Shown one piece after another: positions 35,553 to 45,318 of a stretch of DNA of 64,000 nucleotides. The notes under the pieces are model-generated. The model searched no databases and had not been told where the DNA came from. It was given only the letters and a program-made list of their open reading frames with translations. Each line of letters opens with the position of its first letter. The stretch's first letter is position 1. This DNA is from Synechococcus sp. UW179A (GTDB lineage Bacteria > Cyanobacteriota > Cyanobacteriia > PCC-6307 > Cyanobiaceae), in contig NZ_UCNJ01000028.1 of the NCBI RefSeq assembly GCF_900473965.1, positions 1-64,000 of the forward strand, read 5' to 3'. Made by a program: the position numbers and the translations under genes.

Positions 35553-36353
35553 GGTTCTAAGGAATGAATTGTTGGGGGTGTTGCCCCCTCGACTCCTTCA
35601 AGATCACAGCTCTTCTGGTGAACCCCACTACACAACTCTGGTGTAGACCCCGCGAGGTTCTGGTGCGCTTCTGGTGAATGACTCAGAACTAAGTCAACAC
35701 CTAGTTTGGCAGCGCTTTCACCAGCCTGATTACTGCTCAACTGCGCTCAATCGCGCATCCATTGCTCGTCAGGGCAACTGGCGTGAGGGCCTTTTACTTC
35801 GGGATGCCAACCCAGTCAGCCTGGACTTCTGGGATAAGTTCTGCGGAAGGAAAGAAGCCTGGTGGATGCAGCCTTCGGCATCGAATAGGTATCAGCTACC
35901 CCGCCAGCGTTGCCGTGAAACTCATTGTCTTCTCCCAGGTTGAGGGGAGTGATCGGAGATGCGACCTTCTCAAAGACTCCCGGCCGTCCCCGAACCAATG
36001 TTTCGATCTCGACAACGATGGCGAAATCAGCGTCACGATCGCAGCAGATCCGATTACAGCAGCGGATGCATCGGTCCATGTGGATGTGAACGCCATAGGG
36101 ATCAACCATCACTGGGATGTTGGACCCCTCTGGCAGAGCGGTCCCCATACCCTTCGATCGAACCGCTGAGAACTGGTGAATTTGCCTGACACAATCAAAG
36201 ACCTGATGATCCTTTCGTTGACGGCAGGAGAGGGGCTCTGGGGATCCTGCTGTATCAGGGGCTGATCGAGCCCGCGCTCGTCAAAAGATCCAGAAGGGCC
36301 TCAGGACTCAGAAGACTACGGACAGGTCACAATCAAATCGGCAGTGTAGGAAC
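35553..36353. other. Region without a confident gene
   Basis: Overlapping open frames exist on both strands (35762-36169 plus, 35816-36148 minus), but neither has a recognisable domain or clear start. It holds one copy of a 21-base repeat (35733-35753) also found behind barrel copy 2. Probably gene debris. Confidence 0.5.
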
Positions 36354-37106
36354 TCATACCGATTCATAAATAGCCTGAAGATGTACCCTGACCTGATCAT
36401 CAAGTGACGTGATCTTCCGAATGAAGCCATAATTATTATTGCGGCAACTTTCCAGGAGAGCGGGGGTCAGCTGCATCACCTCGGCCTGGGTGCGGGTGGG
36501 GTCAGAATTGCAGAAAACAACATTGGATCGTTCCCATTCCGCTCCAATGCGAATCAGATGATTGATCCAGTAATACTCATCGGCCAGCTGAAGCAATGGA
36601 AAATCATCCACACTGGCGCTCTTGATGATCCTGGAGATCGCCTCTCTCTGGATCACAAAGAACATGTTTTGCTTGCGCAGCTGATCCACCGAGAGCCCGA
36701 AATAGAGGGCGATCTGTGCAAATCGTTCTGCATTGGCCCGAACCTGACGCTCGCTAAGACCATGCCGGGGCTGCAACGCCAAACGCGTCTGACTGCAGAA
36801 TGACTGAATCCAGGCAAATGGGTGCAGGGGCAGCATGTCTCCCGACAAAAGCACCATGGCGTCACAGCCATCATTGATCGCCGCAACAAACAATCGTTGG
36901 GTGGCCGCCACCAGACTCCTCTCTCCCCATGCTGTTTCAAGGGGAGCAGGATCGATCCAGGCACCGTTCAGCACAGGCCATGGCGTGGGCGTTTTGGCAT
37001 GCACATAAATCCCTACAGATCCAGGTGGTGCTGGCCTTAGAAAGCTCTCCCACAGGGAAACATGGTTCAATCCTTCCTTGACTAGGAAACAAAAACCAAG
37101 CTTCAC
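36354..37106 (-). CDS. Core-2/I-branching-like glycosyltransferase (GT14-like)
   Basis: A 250-aa protein. It starts (GTG at 37106) MKLGFCFLVKEGLNHVSLWE, then SVGIYVHAKTP, ETAWGERSLVAATQRLFVAA and AMVLLSGDMLPLHPF; the order matches bacterial GT14 core-2 branching enzymes (W-G-x-x-S-L-V and L-S-x-x-x-x-P-L-x-x-F). Near the C-terminus ADEYYWINHLIR corresponds to the D-E-x-Y/F motif before the catalytic region. Likely acts in surface polysaccharide or protein glycosylation. No other polysaccharide genes are next to it. Confidence 0.75.
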   Translation of the reverse strand: MKLGFCFLVKEGLNHVSLWESFLRPAPPGSVGIYVHAKTPTPWPVLNGAWIDPAPLETAWGERSLVAATQRLFVAAINDGCDAMVLLSGDMLPLHPFAWIQSFCSQTRLALQPRHGLSERQVRANAERFAQIALYFGLSVDQLRKQNMFFVIQREAISRIIKSASVDDFPLLQLADEYYWINHLIRIGAEWERSNVVFCNSDPTRTQAEVMQLTPALLESCRNNNYGFIRKITSLDDQVRVHLQAIYESV

Positions 37107-37242
37107 CCAACAATAAATCAAAACGAGTTCAACACTAGAACAAGCCTGCTTAAATGATCAAACGCGAGTAAATGGATCTCTCGCAATTGCCCATAACCTC
37201 ATCCAAACCCCCTGAAACAGGATGCCTTTGATCTGGCAATCT

Positions 37243-38226
37243 TCAATAAACAAAGGCGGAGTAATCAAGCATTTTCTTCAGCGCGGCCTCAAGGGTTTGC
37301 AAGGCCTCAGCCACGGCCTTCTCCAGCTTGTGGTCACTTGCACGCCGCTCTCCATTACACAACCGCTCCAGCCCATCTCTGAGCATTAGCTACTGCACCT
37401 CGCTCAGTTTCGTGGACACTAGGTCGGCGCCGGCACGTTCAACCTTCCTCGCCTGCGTTGCTCTCAGCGCTTCTGTCTTGGTCTTGGCCGCCTCGCGCTC
37501 TGCTCCCTCCGCCTGCAGCCGCAAACTGCGCACCAATAGTTCGCGCCACAGGTCCTGCTCCTGCTAATGCACTGGCTCGGTACGCTTTTCGTGGATGCCA
37601 CATGCCGTCTTCAGCCGAGGCAGTTGCTCAACAACCGCCAGCCCTTCCCGCCAGCCCTTCCGTGGCCCAGTCATCTACTGCTGCGTAGTGCAGCGTGTAG
37701 TCATGGAATAAATACAAGACTTCGATCTGGCGTTGGGCTGCTAACACGTAGATGCTCTCCAGCAGCCCTCCCATCGACCTGCAACGGCCAGGTCATCTGC
37801 TTGCTCACGCGCCTGGCCCAGCTCCTCACGTATGGCTTCTGCCACCCGCCCTCGTAACGGTAAGGAGTGGTCCAATGCTGTTTTGGGTAGCAAGGTCACG
37901 CATGTAGTCGCTCTCCTCTCGCGCCGCCCCGCCTTGGCGTCACAGATACTCGGCGGCAGTGTTCTCCCGCCGGCAACAAACACAGTCTCGGCAAACGCTC
38001 CCACCCAGCTCACCCCCGACTGAGTCACCGGTGTGCAGATGACCACGTCCCAATTTGCCAACTCACCCCTTAGTAATCGCCGGGCTGCTTCGCGGTCTTT
38101 GCTATCGGCATCAATAACAAGCACTCGTACGGCTGGCACCGCCTCCAGCAGTGCATTATGTAGGCCCCTGGCCGAAAGCACGAGCTGACCCCGACCGTCC
38201 TTGTCATCGGCCCCGGGTGCGCCCAC
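37243..38226 (-). pseudogene. Decayed plasmid-type replication protein (CyRepA1-like)
   Basis: The best-preserved part (38226-37741) reads VRVLVIDADSKDREAARRLL, ELANWDVVICTPVTQSGVSW and FVAGGRTLPPS, which resembles the D-x-V-x-x-S/T-P-x-x-x-x-G-V-S-x segment of cyanobacterial plasmid replication/helicase proteins (CyRepA1 family). Downstream, frames are broken by several stops and shifts: YLFHDYTLHYAAVDDWATEG is in another frame, and then a helical Gln/Glu/Arg-rich tail (EGAEREAAKTKTEALRATQ) is interrupted by TAG codons. The N-terminal part is missing. The stretch is more GC-rich than its surroundings. Family call is tentative; the decay itself is clear. Confidence 0.55.
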
Positions 38227-38273
38227 TTGAGGTGTGTCTAATGGTCATTTGATGGCGCTCAGGCACCACCGTC

Positions 38274-38513
38274 ATGCAGAGTATGGGCATGAATCAGCCA
38301 AGTATTCAAAAACTTCGATCACTCCGACTCGATGCTTTAGCCCGTGACGACAGGGCTGTGGCTGATCTCAACGCTCGAATCTCCAACTCTCCTGACTATC
38401 TGGTGGAGGAGCTGATGAACAACCATGGTTGGCCTGCCCATGAGGCTCTTTGCGCTGTCCAGCAACTTCAAGAGAAGGTCCTTCGCAATATTTCGGAGCA
38501 GGCTGCCGCCTGA
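38274..38513 (+). CDS. Small hypothetical protein (about 76-79 aa)
   Basis: Reads QPSIQKLRSLRLDALARDDRAVADLNARISNSPDYLVEELMNNHGWPAHEALCAVQQLQEKV. Hydrophilic, helical, no signal. Start is one of three nearby in-frame codons (38274, 38283, 38289). I do not recognise the family. It is likely real, from its codon use and the absence of competing frames. Confidence 0.5.
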   Translation: MQSMGMNQPSIQKLRSLRLDALARDDRAVADLNARISNSPDYLVEELMNNHGWPAHEALCAVQQLQEKVLRNISEQAAA

Positions 38514-38566
38514 GCAGTGATTTTTCAGCACCGTTTAGTGGTTATGGGCTGACGAGTAGAGGACTC

Positions 38567-38695
38567 ATGGATGAAGACACCAGCAAAACAACAAAAACTG
38601 TCTGGTTCTGGGTGATCGGACTAAACATGATCGCTTGGGGCGGCTATCTCGTTCTTACAAGAGTCATGGGAATCACGGTTGATTCGGTTCATTAG
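38567..38695 (+). CDS. Small single-helix membrane protein (42 aa)
   Basis: MDEDTSKTTKTVWFWVIGLNMIAWGGYLVL...SVH: acidic N-terminus, then one transmembrane helix (about residues 12-32). Such single-helix proteins are frequent in picocyanobacteria. No named family recognised. Confidence 0.5.
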   Translation: MDEDTSKTTKTVWFWVIGLNMIAWGGYLVLTRVMGITVDSVH

Positions 38696-38808
38696 AACCG
38701 ACCCGATGATGATGCCGAATGTTTAGCACCTTGGAGGCCTTGTGATGGCTTAATCCAAAGTTTTCATGAACTGCCCCGAATTGATTCAGGTCAGTTTTGC
38801 AATGGTGT

Positions 38809-39123
38809 TCAGAACTTGCGCGGATAAGGGGGATTCCCAGCCAGTTCGACGTTGATCTCTTTGCAGATATTCATCCAGGCACCAAGTCCAAAGTTCACAC
38901 CGTTTGGACAATCGATGAAGTCTTGGAACTGCTGAGCAGTGATGCCCTCACGCACTTCCCAGATGCAGAACGCCGGACCTTCAGGACCAACCGGGCAGAA
39001 GCAGTGGTTATAGAAACCAGCCTTCAATTTATTGGCGACTGCATCATCCCAGCCTCCGCCCGGAGCCATCGCTTTTTTGAGCTGTCCCACACCATTGCTG
39101 GGCTTTCCCAGCCCGAAACTCAT
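38809..39123 (-). CDS. Hypothetical protein (104 aa)
   Basis: A soluble protein with clear composition of a real gene: MSFGLGKPSNGVGQLKKAM, GGGWDDAVANKLKAGFYNHC, FCIWEVREGITAQQFQDFID and NICKEINVELAGNPPYPRKF. Four cysteines. The middle (F-C-I-W-E-V-x-E-G-x-x-x-x-x-F) resembles small ferredoxin-fold proteins of the dimeric alpha/beta barrel kind, but I cannot name a family. Confidence 0.6.
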   Translation of the reverse strand: MSFGLGKPSNGVGQLKKAMAPGGGWDDAVANKLKAGFYNHCFCPVGPEGPAFCIWEVREGITAQQFQDFIDCPNGVNFGLGAWMNICKEINVELAGNPPYPRKF

Positions 39124-40301
39124 GGTGAACGTGGTAGAACTTAGAAGCCATCTATCGAAGCCGAGTGCTCCTTGATCATCGCGTCTCCCATGCGCTGCCG
39201 GCGTCTCTGAAGCTTCTCAATACATTTTTTGCTTCTGGACAGTTGAGGTGGCAGTTCGCAATGAATCCAAAAGGATCGAGAGGTGCCCTTTCCTTTTTTT
39301 CTCAACCAACCAACGCCAGCTTGCTCGATGAGGGGTCTTGCATGGTGCTGCGCTTAATAGAAAGATCTCGGTGATTTTTGCCAAAATTTAACGATCCATG
39401 TATTGCTTGCGTCATCATTCCGAATTGGTGCTTTTTATCTTGAAATTAGTTTTGCTTGGCGAATAAAAATGAATGCACTCAGGCGTATCAAAAGAAAAAT
39501 CAAGTCTGAAATGCTCTCAATTTTTGTGATCTCACTTGAAATTTGCTACAGGGCCTATGGAAGTATTTGAAATGAGACCACCACACCAGTTGAATTCTTG
39601 GTGTCGGCTGGAGACTTTATGCTTCGCCACTGCGATGTATCAGTCTTGACTGATCGCGTGAAAATAACTTCATAGCGATGTCTGTCGCTCGGATTTAGCT
39701 TTCTTTGGCCTGTGCTCTTGGACCTGCAAGCTTGCAGCTGGGGCCTATCGGGCAAGCCAAAGCACGAAATGGCTTGTGATGGCCCTCACGAATGAACTCA
39801 CCGATTGGTTCGGCGTGGGCAGTATGGATTTCCATTGGAATAGTGCCTCTTCCAGTGTTTTAGAAATGCCTTGGGAACAGTCAAGGTGCGATAACAATTT
39901 CTCCCTATGCCGTAGCGAGGGGGCAGCTCAAAATTTCAACTCCAGAGGCCTCAGCTTTTGTCAAACGTTGTTCTGCCACTGTAGGCATGCTGTGACTGGG
40001 CCCAGAGCTGCTTCCACTTGGTTGAGTTGGTGGTTGGCACTGTCTTGATGTCCTGAGCTGTGAATGCCACTGAGGGCTGACAAGGCAACGGTTTTTCACT
40101 GGTTTGCAAGTCTTTCTCCATGGTTGTTTTTGCTAAACGCCTTCTCTCCAAGGAATAGCTGTCGTCTCGAAGAAGCACAGAATGTGTTGGCCAATGCTCA
40201 CCTGCTCGAGCCACGAGCGACATCGCAGCCTTGAATCGATCTTCGCCATCACTGCTCTAAGTGCATATCCTTTGTGAAATCATTCTTTTCTTCAATTGGC
40301 G
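39124..40301. other. 1.2-kb region without confident genes
   Basis: Contains short open frames only. The most gene-like is a minus-strand frame at 39951-40121 (MEKDLQTSEKPLPCQ...TFDKS, 56 aa), without a recognisable domain. The left part (39370-39550) is AT-rich. Confidence 0.4.
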
Positions 40302-40583
40302 ATGATCGAAACCACTGTTCTTGATTTCAAGCTCAGCAACACCTTCGAAGAATATAGAGCCCATATGGAAGCACCTGAGCAGCAGGCGATGTTCTTAGAA
40401 ATGGGTGTCAAGATCTTCTATCTTGGTTTTTCTAAAGAGGATCCCAAGCGAGCAACGGTCATGTTTCAAGGGCAGGAAAATGTTTTACACGACATTTTCA
40501 CGAACCCGCAGACCAAGCCCATTGTTGAGGCCTCTGGCCATGTTTACGAAGGGACGGTGATAACCCGTTGGCTTGCTAGCTAG
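40302..40583 (+). CDS. DUF3764-family protein
   Basis: A 93-aa protein: MIETTVLDFKLSNTFEEYRAHM, then MGVKIFYLGFSKEDPKRATVMFQ and SGHVYEGTVITRWLAS. This is the DUF3764 pattern seen in marine cyanobacteria, probably an alpha/beta ferredoxin-like fold. Function unknown. ATG at 40302 chosen over a TTG two codons earlier. Confidence 0.75.
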   Translation: MIETTVLDFKLSNTFEEYRAHMEAPEQQAMFLEMGVKIFYLGFSKEDPKRATVMFQGQENVLHDIFTNPQTKPIVEASGHVYEGTVITRWLAS

Positions 40584-40749
40584 TTATTGCAAAACAGTCG
40601 TACTATTCTTGTCTTTCATGTAAGCTTTGAATGCCGTTTTGGCCATTCAGAGCTCAAGGTTTTTGGCTGGTTCTGCGCATTGGATGGATAGCTCCCATCA
40701 CTCTGGTGATCCGGTGCTGCTACCAAGGGAGTCCAGACAGGGGTGATCG

Positions 40750-41484
40750 ATGACATGTGCGAAAAGGCCTAAGTGGCTAGGCATGCTGACGGCTGCTGCT
40801 TGCCTCTGTACCGGTGTCATTTTGCATGGAACATCTGTACGGGCTGTGCCCCGTCGGATTATTCTTTTGCGTCATGGCGAAAAGGCTAATTCCCACGCGC
40901 TTTGTGGGATCGGTTTGAGACGTGCGGTTGCATTAAGTCAATATTATCTGGGCCAGAACGCGAAGAATCAGTCACTGCTCGAAGGACAGGTTCCTGCCGC
41001 GATTTTTGCGATGACTCTTCACACGCTTGAAACGGCAGGTCACACTGCTGTCAGTTGGAGGCTGCCGATCAAGACTTATGCAGCGATGCCTGGTGAAAAT
41101 GGAATAACGAAAACCTCAGAAAAAAATAGTGCTACCCAGGCCGCTGCAGCTGATGTACTAGGAAATCCCAAATGGCATGATCGTATTGTTTTAATGTTCT
41201 GGGAACACCACCATATCGCTAGTCCACGATTGGAGCGGCTGTATTCAGCTCAAAAAGTCACTCTTCGTCAGCTGCTGAATATCGACCATTTAGAAGGTGT
41301 GCCCAAGGAATGGAAGAACAATTATGATTACTTTTGGATCATTGATTATGATCCAAATTATTCACAAATCCCTATTCGGTTTCAAATGGTTAAACAGATT
41401 TACCCCTCTCCATTTACAAAGCTTCCTCACAACGAATGGGGGGAAGAATTGCCTAAGGAATATCCCTTGAGTTGTCTGCGTTGA
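40750..41484 (+). CDS. Exported histidine-phosphatase-superfamily protein
   Basis: A 244-aa protein with signal peptide (residues 1-32, ending near SVRAVP). The phosphohistidine motif is IILLRHGEKANS; the second histidine is probably in MFWEHHHIA near residue 157, in the position of the branch-2 like motif. A short mid segment (PAAIFAMTLHTLETAGHTA) replaces the usual S-x-x-x-R-A-x-Q-T-A. The protein is probably periplasmic. Substrate unknown. Confidence 0.75.
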   Translation: MTCAKRPKWLGMLTAAACLCTGVILHGTSVRAVPRRIILLRHGEKANSHALCGIGLRRAVALSQYYLGQNAKNQSLLEGQVPAAIFAMTLHTLETAGHTAVSWRLPIKTYAAMPGENGITKTSEKNSATQAAAADVLGNPKWHDRIVLMFWEHHHIASPRLERLYSAQKVTLRQLLNIDHLEGVPKEWKNNYDYFWIIDYDPNYSQIPIRFQMVKQIYPSPFTKLPHNEWGEELPKEYPLSCLR

Positions 41485-41996
41485 TTGGATGATTGAAGAG
41501 GGCTGCTTTTGCTTTAGTCCATCTCACGCTGCAGTACTCATATTTTCGAGTCATGAACAATGCTACGAGCATGAGCGTAGAACGTAGATTCACTTAATCT
41601 CTATTGGCTTGAATCGGTTCGTGCTGCTGCAGCTAAGGCAGCAGACTGCTAATTAGGGAGTTGTCTTAGCGCTTCTCTAGAGGCTGAGCGTGCAGCATGC
41701 CGTCTCATAGCTAGCCATCTGAACTATTTAGTCGATTGTTTCCAATCCTGTCCATGGCGACAGCGTTTTATGGTTTGGCTGGAGAAGCTCCTCAATCTCT
41801 CTTGAGCTGGCCCGAGTTAACAACGAACAACAACTGATTCATGTCAAAAAACTTCGCAGTAACCTTTGTTGCACAGCGACCAAAGCGTTGTTTCGCAGCC
41901 ACTAACGTATATTCTGATGGCTCTGCGTTTTTTACTCTGCCTGCAGTGTCTCTGGGCAATGCGATGATCTAACGATGTCAGTAAGCAGTCCTGCTG
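41485..41996. other. Intergenic region, no gene seen
   Basis: About 500 bases without a supported frame. A short imperfect inverted pair (GCTGCAGC and GCAGCAGACTGC, near 41630-41650) is the only structure I noticed. Confidence 0.4.
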
Positions 41997-42989
41997 GTGA
42001 TTGATGTCAATGTCTGGATGATCATCGGGTTTCTGCTTGCAGCATTTTCAGTTGTTTCCAACGATTCTCTGCAAACGCTTGGTACTTATATCGCCTCAAA
42101 TCGACAGCGAACGCCCAAGAGTGTTCAGATGCTGTTTGTTTGTTGTATCACCATTATCGTTCTTTTTCTGGGTTGGTTTCTTAATCAAGGCGAACCTGCT
42201 TGGGGTCGTCTTGATTCATTCCCTGTCCCCGAACCGTTCACCTGGGCCTACATCATTCCTCCGATTGCAGTGCTTGCTCTAACTGCATGGGGCGCACCCG
42301 TGAGTACTTCATTTCTGGTACTTTCTTCTTTCGTTCCTGAAAATATCGGAAGACTTTTAGGGAGTTCAATTTCCGGATATGTCATGGCACTTTTCCTAGG
42401 CCTTGCTTCTTGGGGTTTGGGTGTATGGGTTTTAGAACGATGGATTTTTCGACGTCATCAGGATTCAAAAGAGATCCATAGAATTTGGTATCCAATCCAG
42501 TGGCTTTCGACTGGTTTTTTGTGGAGTATGTGGTTGGTTCAGGATATGGCGAATATCTTTGTCTATCTGCCTCGTAATTTAAATCTTATTTCGATGTGTG
42601 TATGCACTTTGATTCTTTGTATGGGTCTCTGCATGCTCATCGTGATCGGAGGTGGCCCGATTCAGGGTGTTTTGCGTTCAAAAACTAATACATCGGATTT
42701 GCGATCAGCAAGCGTAATCGACTTCATGTTTGGACTTTGTTTGCTTTATAGGGCGTTTCTAAGCAGCTTTCCGCTAAGCACAACCTGGGTGTTTCTTGGT
42801 TTACTTGCAGGTAGAGAATTAGCTCTTCGTATTAGACAGCTTAAACAAACAACCGTATTTACTAACCAGGTTCATGGAAGCCTTGCGAAGGTGATTGGTG
42901 GTGATATCGGAAAAGCCTCTGTAGGGTTAATTGTGAGTCTGCTGATCGCACTTGGAATACAACCCTTGATCAATTGGAGCGTGCTGTAA
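41997..42989 (+). CDS. Divergent PiT-like permease
   Basis: A 330-aa membrane protein with about ten hydrophobic segments. Its N-terminus, FSVVSNDSLQTLGTYIASN, aligns with the G-A-N-D-x-A-N-x-x-G-T-x-V-x-S signature of PiT inorganic phosphate/sulfate transporters, but with the first Gly-Ala lost. WGAPVSTSFLVLSSF and SFPLSTTWVFLGLLAGRELA match the second pair of PiT motifs (P-x-S-T-T/S-x). The changed motif suggests altered ion specificity. GTG start; ATG at 42018 is an alternative. Confidence 0.65.
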   Translation: MIDVNVWMIIGFLLAAFSVVSNDSLQTLGTYIASNRQRTPKSVQMLFVCCITIIVLFLGWFLNQGEPAWGRLDSFPVPEPFTWAYIIPPIAVLALTAWGAPVSTSFLVLSSFVPENIGRLLGSSISGYVMALFLGLASWGLGVWVLERWIFRRHQDSKEIHRIWYPIQWLSTGFLWSMWLVQDMANIFVYLPRNLNLISMCVCTLILCMGLCMLIVIGGGPIQGVLRSKTNTSDLRSASVIDFMFGLCLLYRAFLSSFPLSTTWVFLGLLAGRELALRIRQLKQTTVFTNQVHGSLAKVIGGDIGKASVGLIVSLLIALGIQPLINWSVL

Positions 42990-43469
42990 ATATTCAGTCT
43001 TAGTTAGGTAGCAGCCCTGAGCCAGAACTCTGTCGGCGGAATTGTTAGCGTCAACTCATTGAGCTGTCTGGTTGATTTTGTAAATGCTACGCACGAGGCA
43101 GGCAGTTGAAAAGCTGACAAAGAGTATGAGCAGGCAAGAACTGGTCATGATGGTTCAATGAGTACAATTACTTCAGAGGTTCAACATTTCTACCGTGAGT
43201 GATGTGATTTTTTGATTGATGCAAGTTATTCTGAGAATGTTGGATGTACCGGCGTGACCGCTTTTCTTGTGATCTCAGTAATGATTTTACAGAGTTTTTC
43301 GTGGAATTTTAAAAGTTTGACCTAACTCGTCCGCCGTGATCTGGAATCTGCTTGTCTACGAATTAATAGTGAAATTAAGCTAGTGAGTTAAATGTGATTC
43401 GCCATAAGTGTAGACGTTTCTTTTTGGACTTCTATCTAAAGCGGACTCATATCTATCACCAATTGAAAC
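42990..43469. other. Intergenic region, no gene seen
   Basis: About 480 AT-rich bases between the convergent permease and regulator genes. Only very short frames. Confidence 0.4.
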
Positions 43470-44174
43470 CTAAATATCGACGTCGACTAAACCATGAGTG
43501 AGGGCAAACACAGCAGCTTGAGTTCTGTCTCTAACACCTAGTTTTTGGATTGTAGTGCTGACGTGGCTTTTGATCGTTTCTGCAGATAGGAATAACGATT
43601 CTGCTATTTCGGCATTTTTCATGCCTTGAATAATGCAACGAAGAACCTCACGCTCGCGTTCGGACAGTGGATCGATGAGCTCAGGCGGTTGTTTTATTCT
43701 TGCCGTAGCTGCAGCACGAACTGATTTTGGGTAGTAGACACCACCATCGTTAGTCGTAATTAGTGCCTTGATGAAGTCTCCGTGCCCTGATCCTACCGAT
43801 GAGACAAACATGACTCCGTCTGCTCCAGCATCCATCGCCTCATGGACAACGTCAGTTGTTTCTCGCCCTAGAAAAATAAGTGTTGTGATCTTTGGATTGT
43901 GTTGCTTGACCCTCTCTACCAGACGAATTCCATAGCCCTTTTCAAGATCTTCGCTTGTGATTAAGATGTCTGGGTCAAATTTAAGCTGTAAATCTAAGCC
44001 TTCATCTTCAGTCGTTGCTCCACCAATCAGTGATTTTAAAATTGGTGTGCAAAGACATAATGCAGCTAAAGTCAATCGGTTTTTGCTACACACCAATACT
44101 TTTTTGCTGCTTAGCAGTGATTGGCATTGATCTGCGGCTTGCTTGAGAGGAAGTTCGTTTGGATTGATGAGCAC
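43470..44174 (-). CDS. LuxR/NarL-type regulator with degenerate receiver domain
   Basis: A 234-aa protein: a receiver-like domain (about 25-150) and a LuxR HTH (about 168-230; LSEREREVLRCIIQGMKNAEIAESLFLSAETIKSHVSTTIQKLGVRDRTQAAVFA). The receiver lacks the acidic pair after the first strand (VLVCSKNRL) and has Ser74 where the phosphoaspartate is expected (FDPDILITSEDLEKG); the conserved Lys region is also changed. So it probably works without phosphorylation. Targets unknown. A family relation to other picocyanobacterial NarL-like regulators is likely. Confidence 0.85.
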   Translation of the reverse strand: MLINPNELPLKQAADQCQSLLSSKKVLVCSKNRLTLAALCLCTPILKSLIGGATTEDEGLDLQLKFDPDILITSEDLEKGYGIRLVERVKQHNPKITTLIFLGRETTDVVHEAMDAGADGVMFVSSVGSGHGDFIKALITTNDGGVYYPKSVRAAATARIKQPPELIDPLSEREREVLRCIIQGMKNAEIAESLFLSAETIKSHVSTTIQKLGVRDRTQAAVFALTHGLVDVDI

Positions 44175-44226
44175 GCGCTGGACATCATTTTACTTCACTC
44201 TACTGAATAAGTAGCTTGTACGCAAT

Positions 44227-44502
44227 TCATCTAAGCTTCATTCGTATTGACTTGATTGATGGCTTTTGTTTCAGAAGACGAGCGCTTTGATATTTCTGCA
44301 AAAATAAGACGTGGTTTTTTGTTTCGCTTGTTCTTTCGGCACTTACCGCTGTGACTTTTATCTGCCTATCCTCCTCGATGATGAGATCGTAATTTGGTGG
44401 TATAGAGTCTGCAAGTCTTTTGCAATGATCACGAAGCTTCAATGATGTTGCATCTACAATTTGGGAGATATTAAGCAGATTTAACAAACTCTGCTCTTTC
44501 AT
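44227..44502 (-). CDS. Hypothetical protein (91 aa)
   Basis: MKEQSLLNLLNISQIVDATSL...IPPNYDLIIEEDRQIKV: a soluble protein with a basic C-terminus (KSIRMKLR). No family recognised. It lies upstream of the regulator in the same direction and is divergent from the MAPEG gene. Confidence 0.45.
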   Translation of the reverse strand: MKEQSLLNLLNISQIVDATSLKLRDHCKRLADSIPPNYDLIIEEDRQIKVTAVSAERTSETKNHVLFLQKYQSARLLKQKPSIKSIRMKLR

Positions 44503-44584
44503 TGACTAAAAAGAATTAGTTGTTTAGGTGAGAATGATTCATTAGAATTGTGGAATACAGCAGATTAATCCAACACCTAGATCC

Positions 44585-45031
44585 ATGTTTTTTGAGCAAT
44601 TATTACCTCACTCCGATGTGGCTCCATACGTCTGGTCGCTTGTGCTGTCGTTTGCAATAGTGATTCTGAGTATTGCGCCTCTTTATGCGGCTCGATTTAA
44701 ATCTCAGTTCGAGCTGAGTGATCTGTCATCTCTACGTTCAATGTTTGATCGTTATCCAGCATGGGGGAAACGGGCCAGCTGGGCACAGCAAAACAGTTTT
44801 GAATCATTTTCGCTTCATGCCCCTTCTGCCCTTTTTGCCATTCTTACTGTTCTGAATGGAGTTACTCTTCCTTCTCTCGCAATTAATGTTGCAATTGCTC
44901 ATCCAATTCTTCGAGCTATTTATATTGTTGCTTACATAGGCAATATTCCACTGCTTAGATCGATATGCTGGGCTGTCGGCTTGCTTTGCACTGGCATTCT
45001 TTATGGTGTATGTTTCTCGATGATGATTTGA
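44585..45031 (+). CDS. MAPEG-family membrane protein
   Basis: A 148-aa protein with four helices. The MAPEG pattern is visible: R-x-x-x-A-x-x-N-x-x-E-x-F is present as RASWAQQNSFESFSLHAPS, and HPILRAIYIVAYIGNIPLLRSICW fits the third/fourth helix. MAPEG proteins include glutathione S-transferases and eicosanoid enzymes; activity of cyanobacterial members is mostly unknown. Confidence 0.8.
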   Translation: MFFEQLLPHSDVAPYVWSLVLSFAIVILSIAPLYAARFKSQFELSDLSSLRSMFDRYPAWGKRASWAQQNSFESFSLHAPSALFAILTVLNGVTLPSLAINVAIAHPILRAIYIVAYIGNIPLLRSICWAVGLLCTGILYGVCFSMMI

Positions 45032-45150
45032 ATGCGTAGTGACGTTGCATTTATTGTTTGCACACGTCTTGGTTTGAATTTATACTTTTTGACCTTTTGA
45101 ATTATTTAGAACCCATTCCTTATAGCTGACATAAAGCTATTGTTGATCAT

Positions 45151-45318
45151 TTAACTGCGTTCAGTATCAAGATGTTTGGCAAATTTTTGGATTATTTCGA
45201 TGCAGAATTGACGATCTACCCCATGTACTGTCTTCCAGCTTTCGTACATCACATTCAGGTCTTCCCAGGCATTGTCATATACCGCTTTCGGGTAGTCTCC
45301 TTGTTCTGAATCATTCAT
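45151..45318 (-). CDS. Small hypothetical protein (55 aa)
   Basis: MNDSEQGDYPKAVYDNAWEDLNVMYESWKTVHGVDRQFCIEIIQKFAKHLDTERS, described here by its ends (MNDSEQGDYP and KHLDTERS). Acidic, helical, with two tryptophans. Looks like a real protein but is of no family known to me. Confidence 0.45.
   Translation of the reverse strand: MNDSEQGDYPKAVYDNAWEDLNVMYESWKTVHGVDRQFCIEIIQKFAKHLDTERS

Noticed and set aside
35762-36169. Overlapping plus and minus open frames (135 and 110 aa)
   Set aside because: Neither has a domain, a good start or composition clearly better than the other; likely debris.
39951-40121. Minus-strand 56-aa frame
   Set aside because: Plausible composition but no family, no clear ribosome-binding site and a gene-poor setting; mentioned only in the region entry.
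44521-44550. GAGAATGATTCATTAGAAT as a Fur box between divergent genes
   Set aside because: Only the first hexamer fits the consensus well; in AT-rich DNA this is expected by chance.
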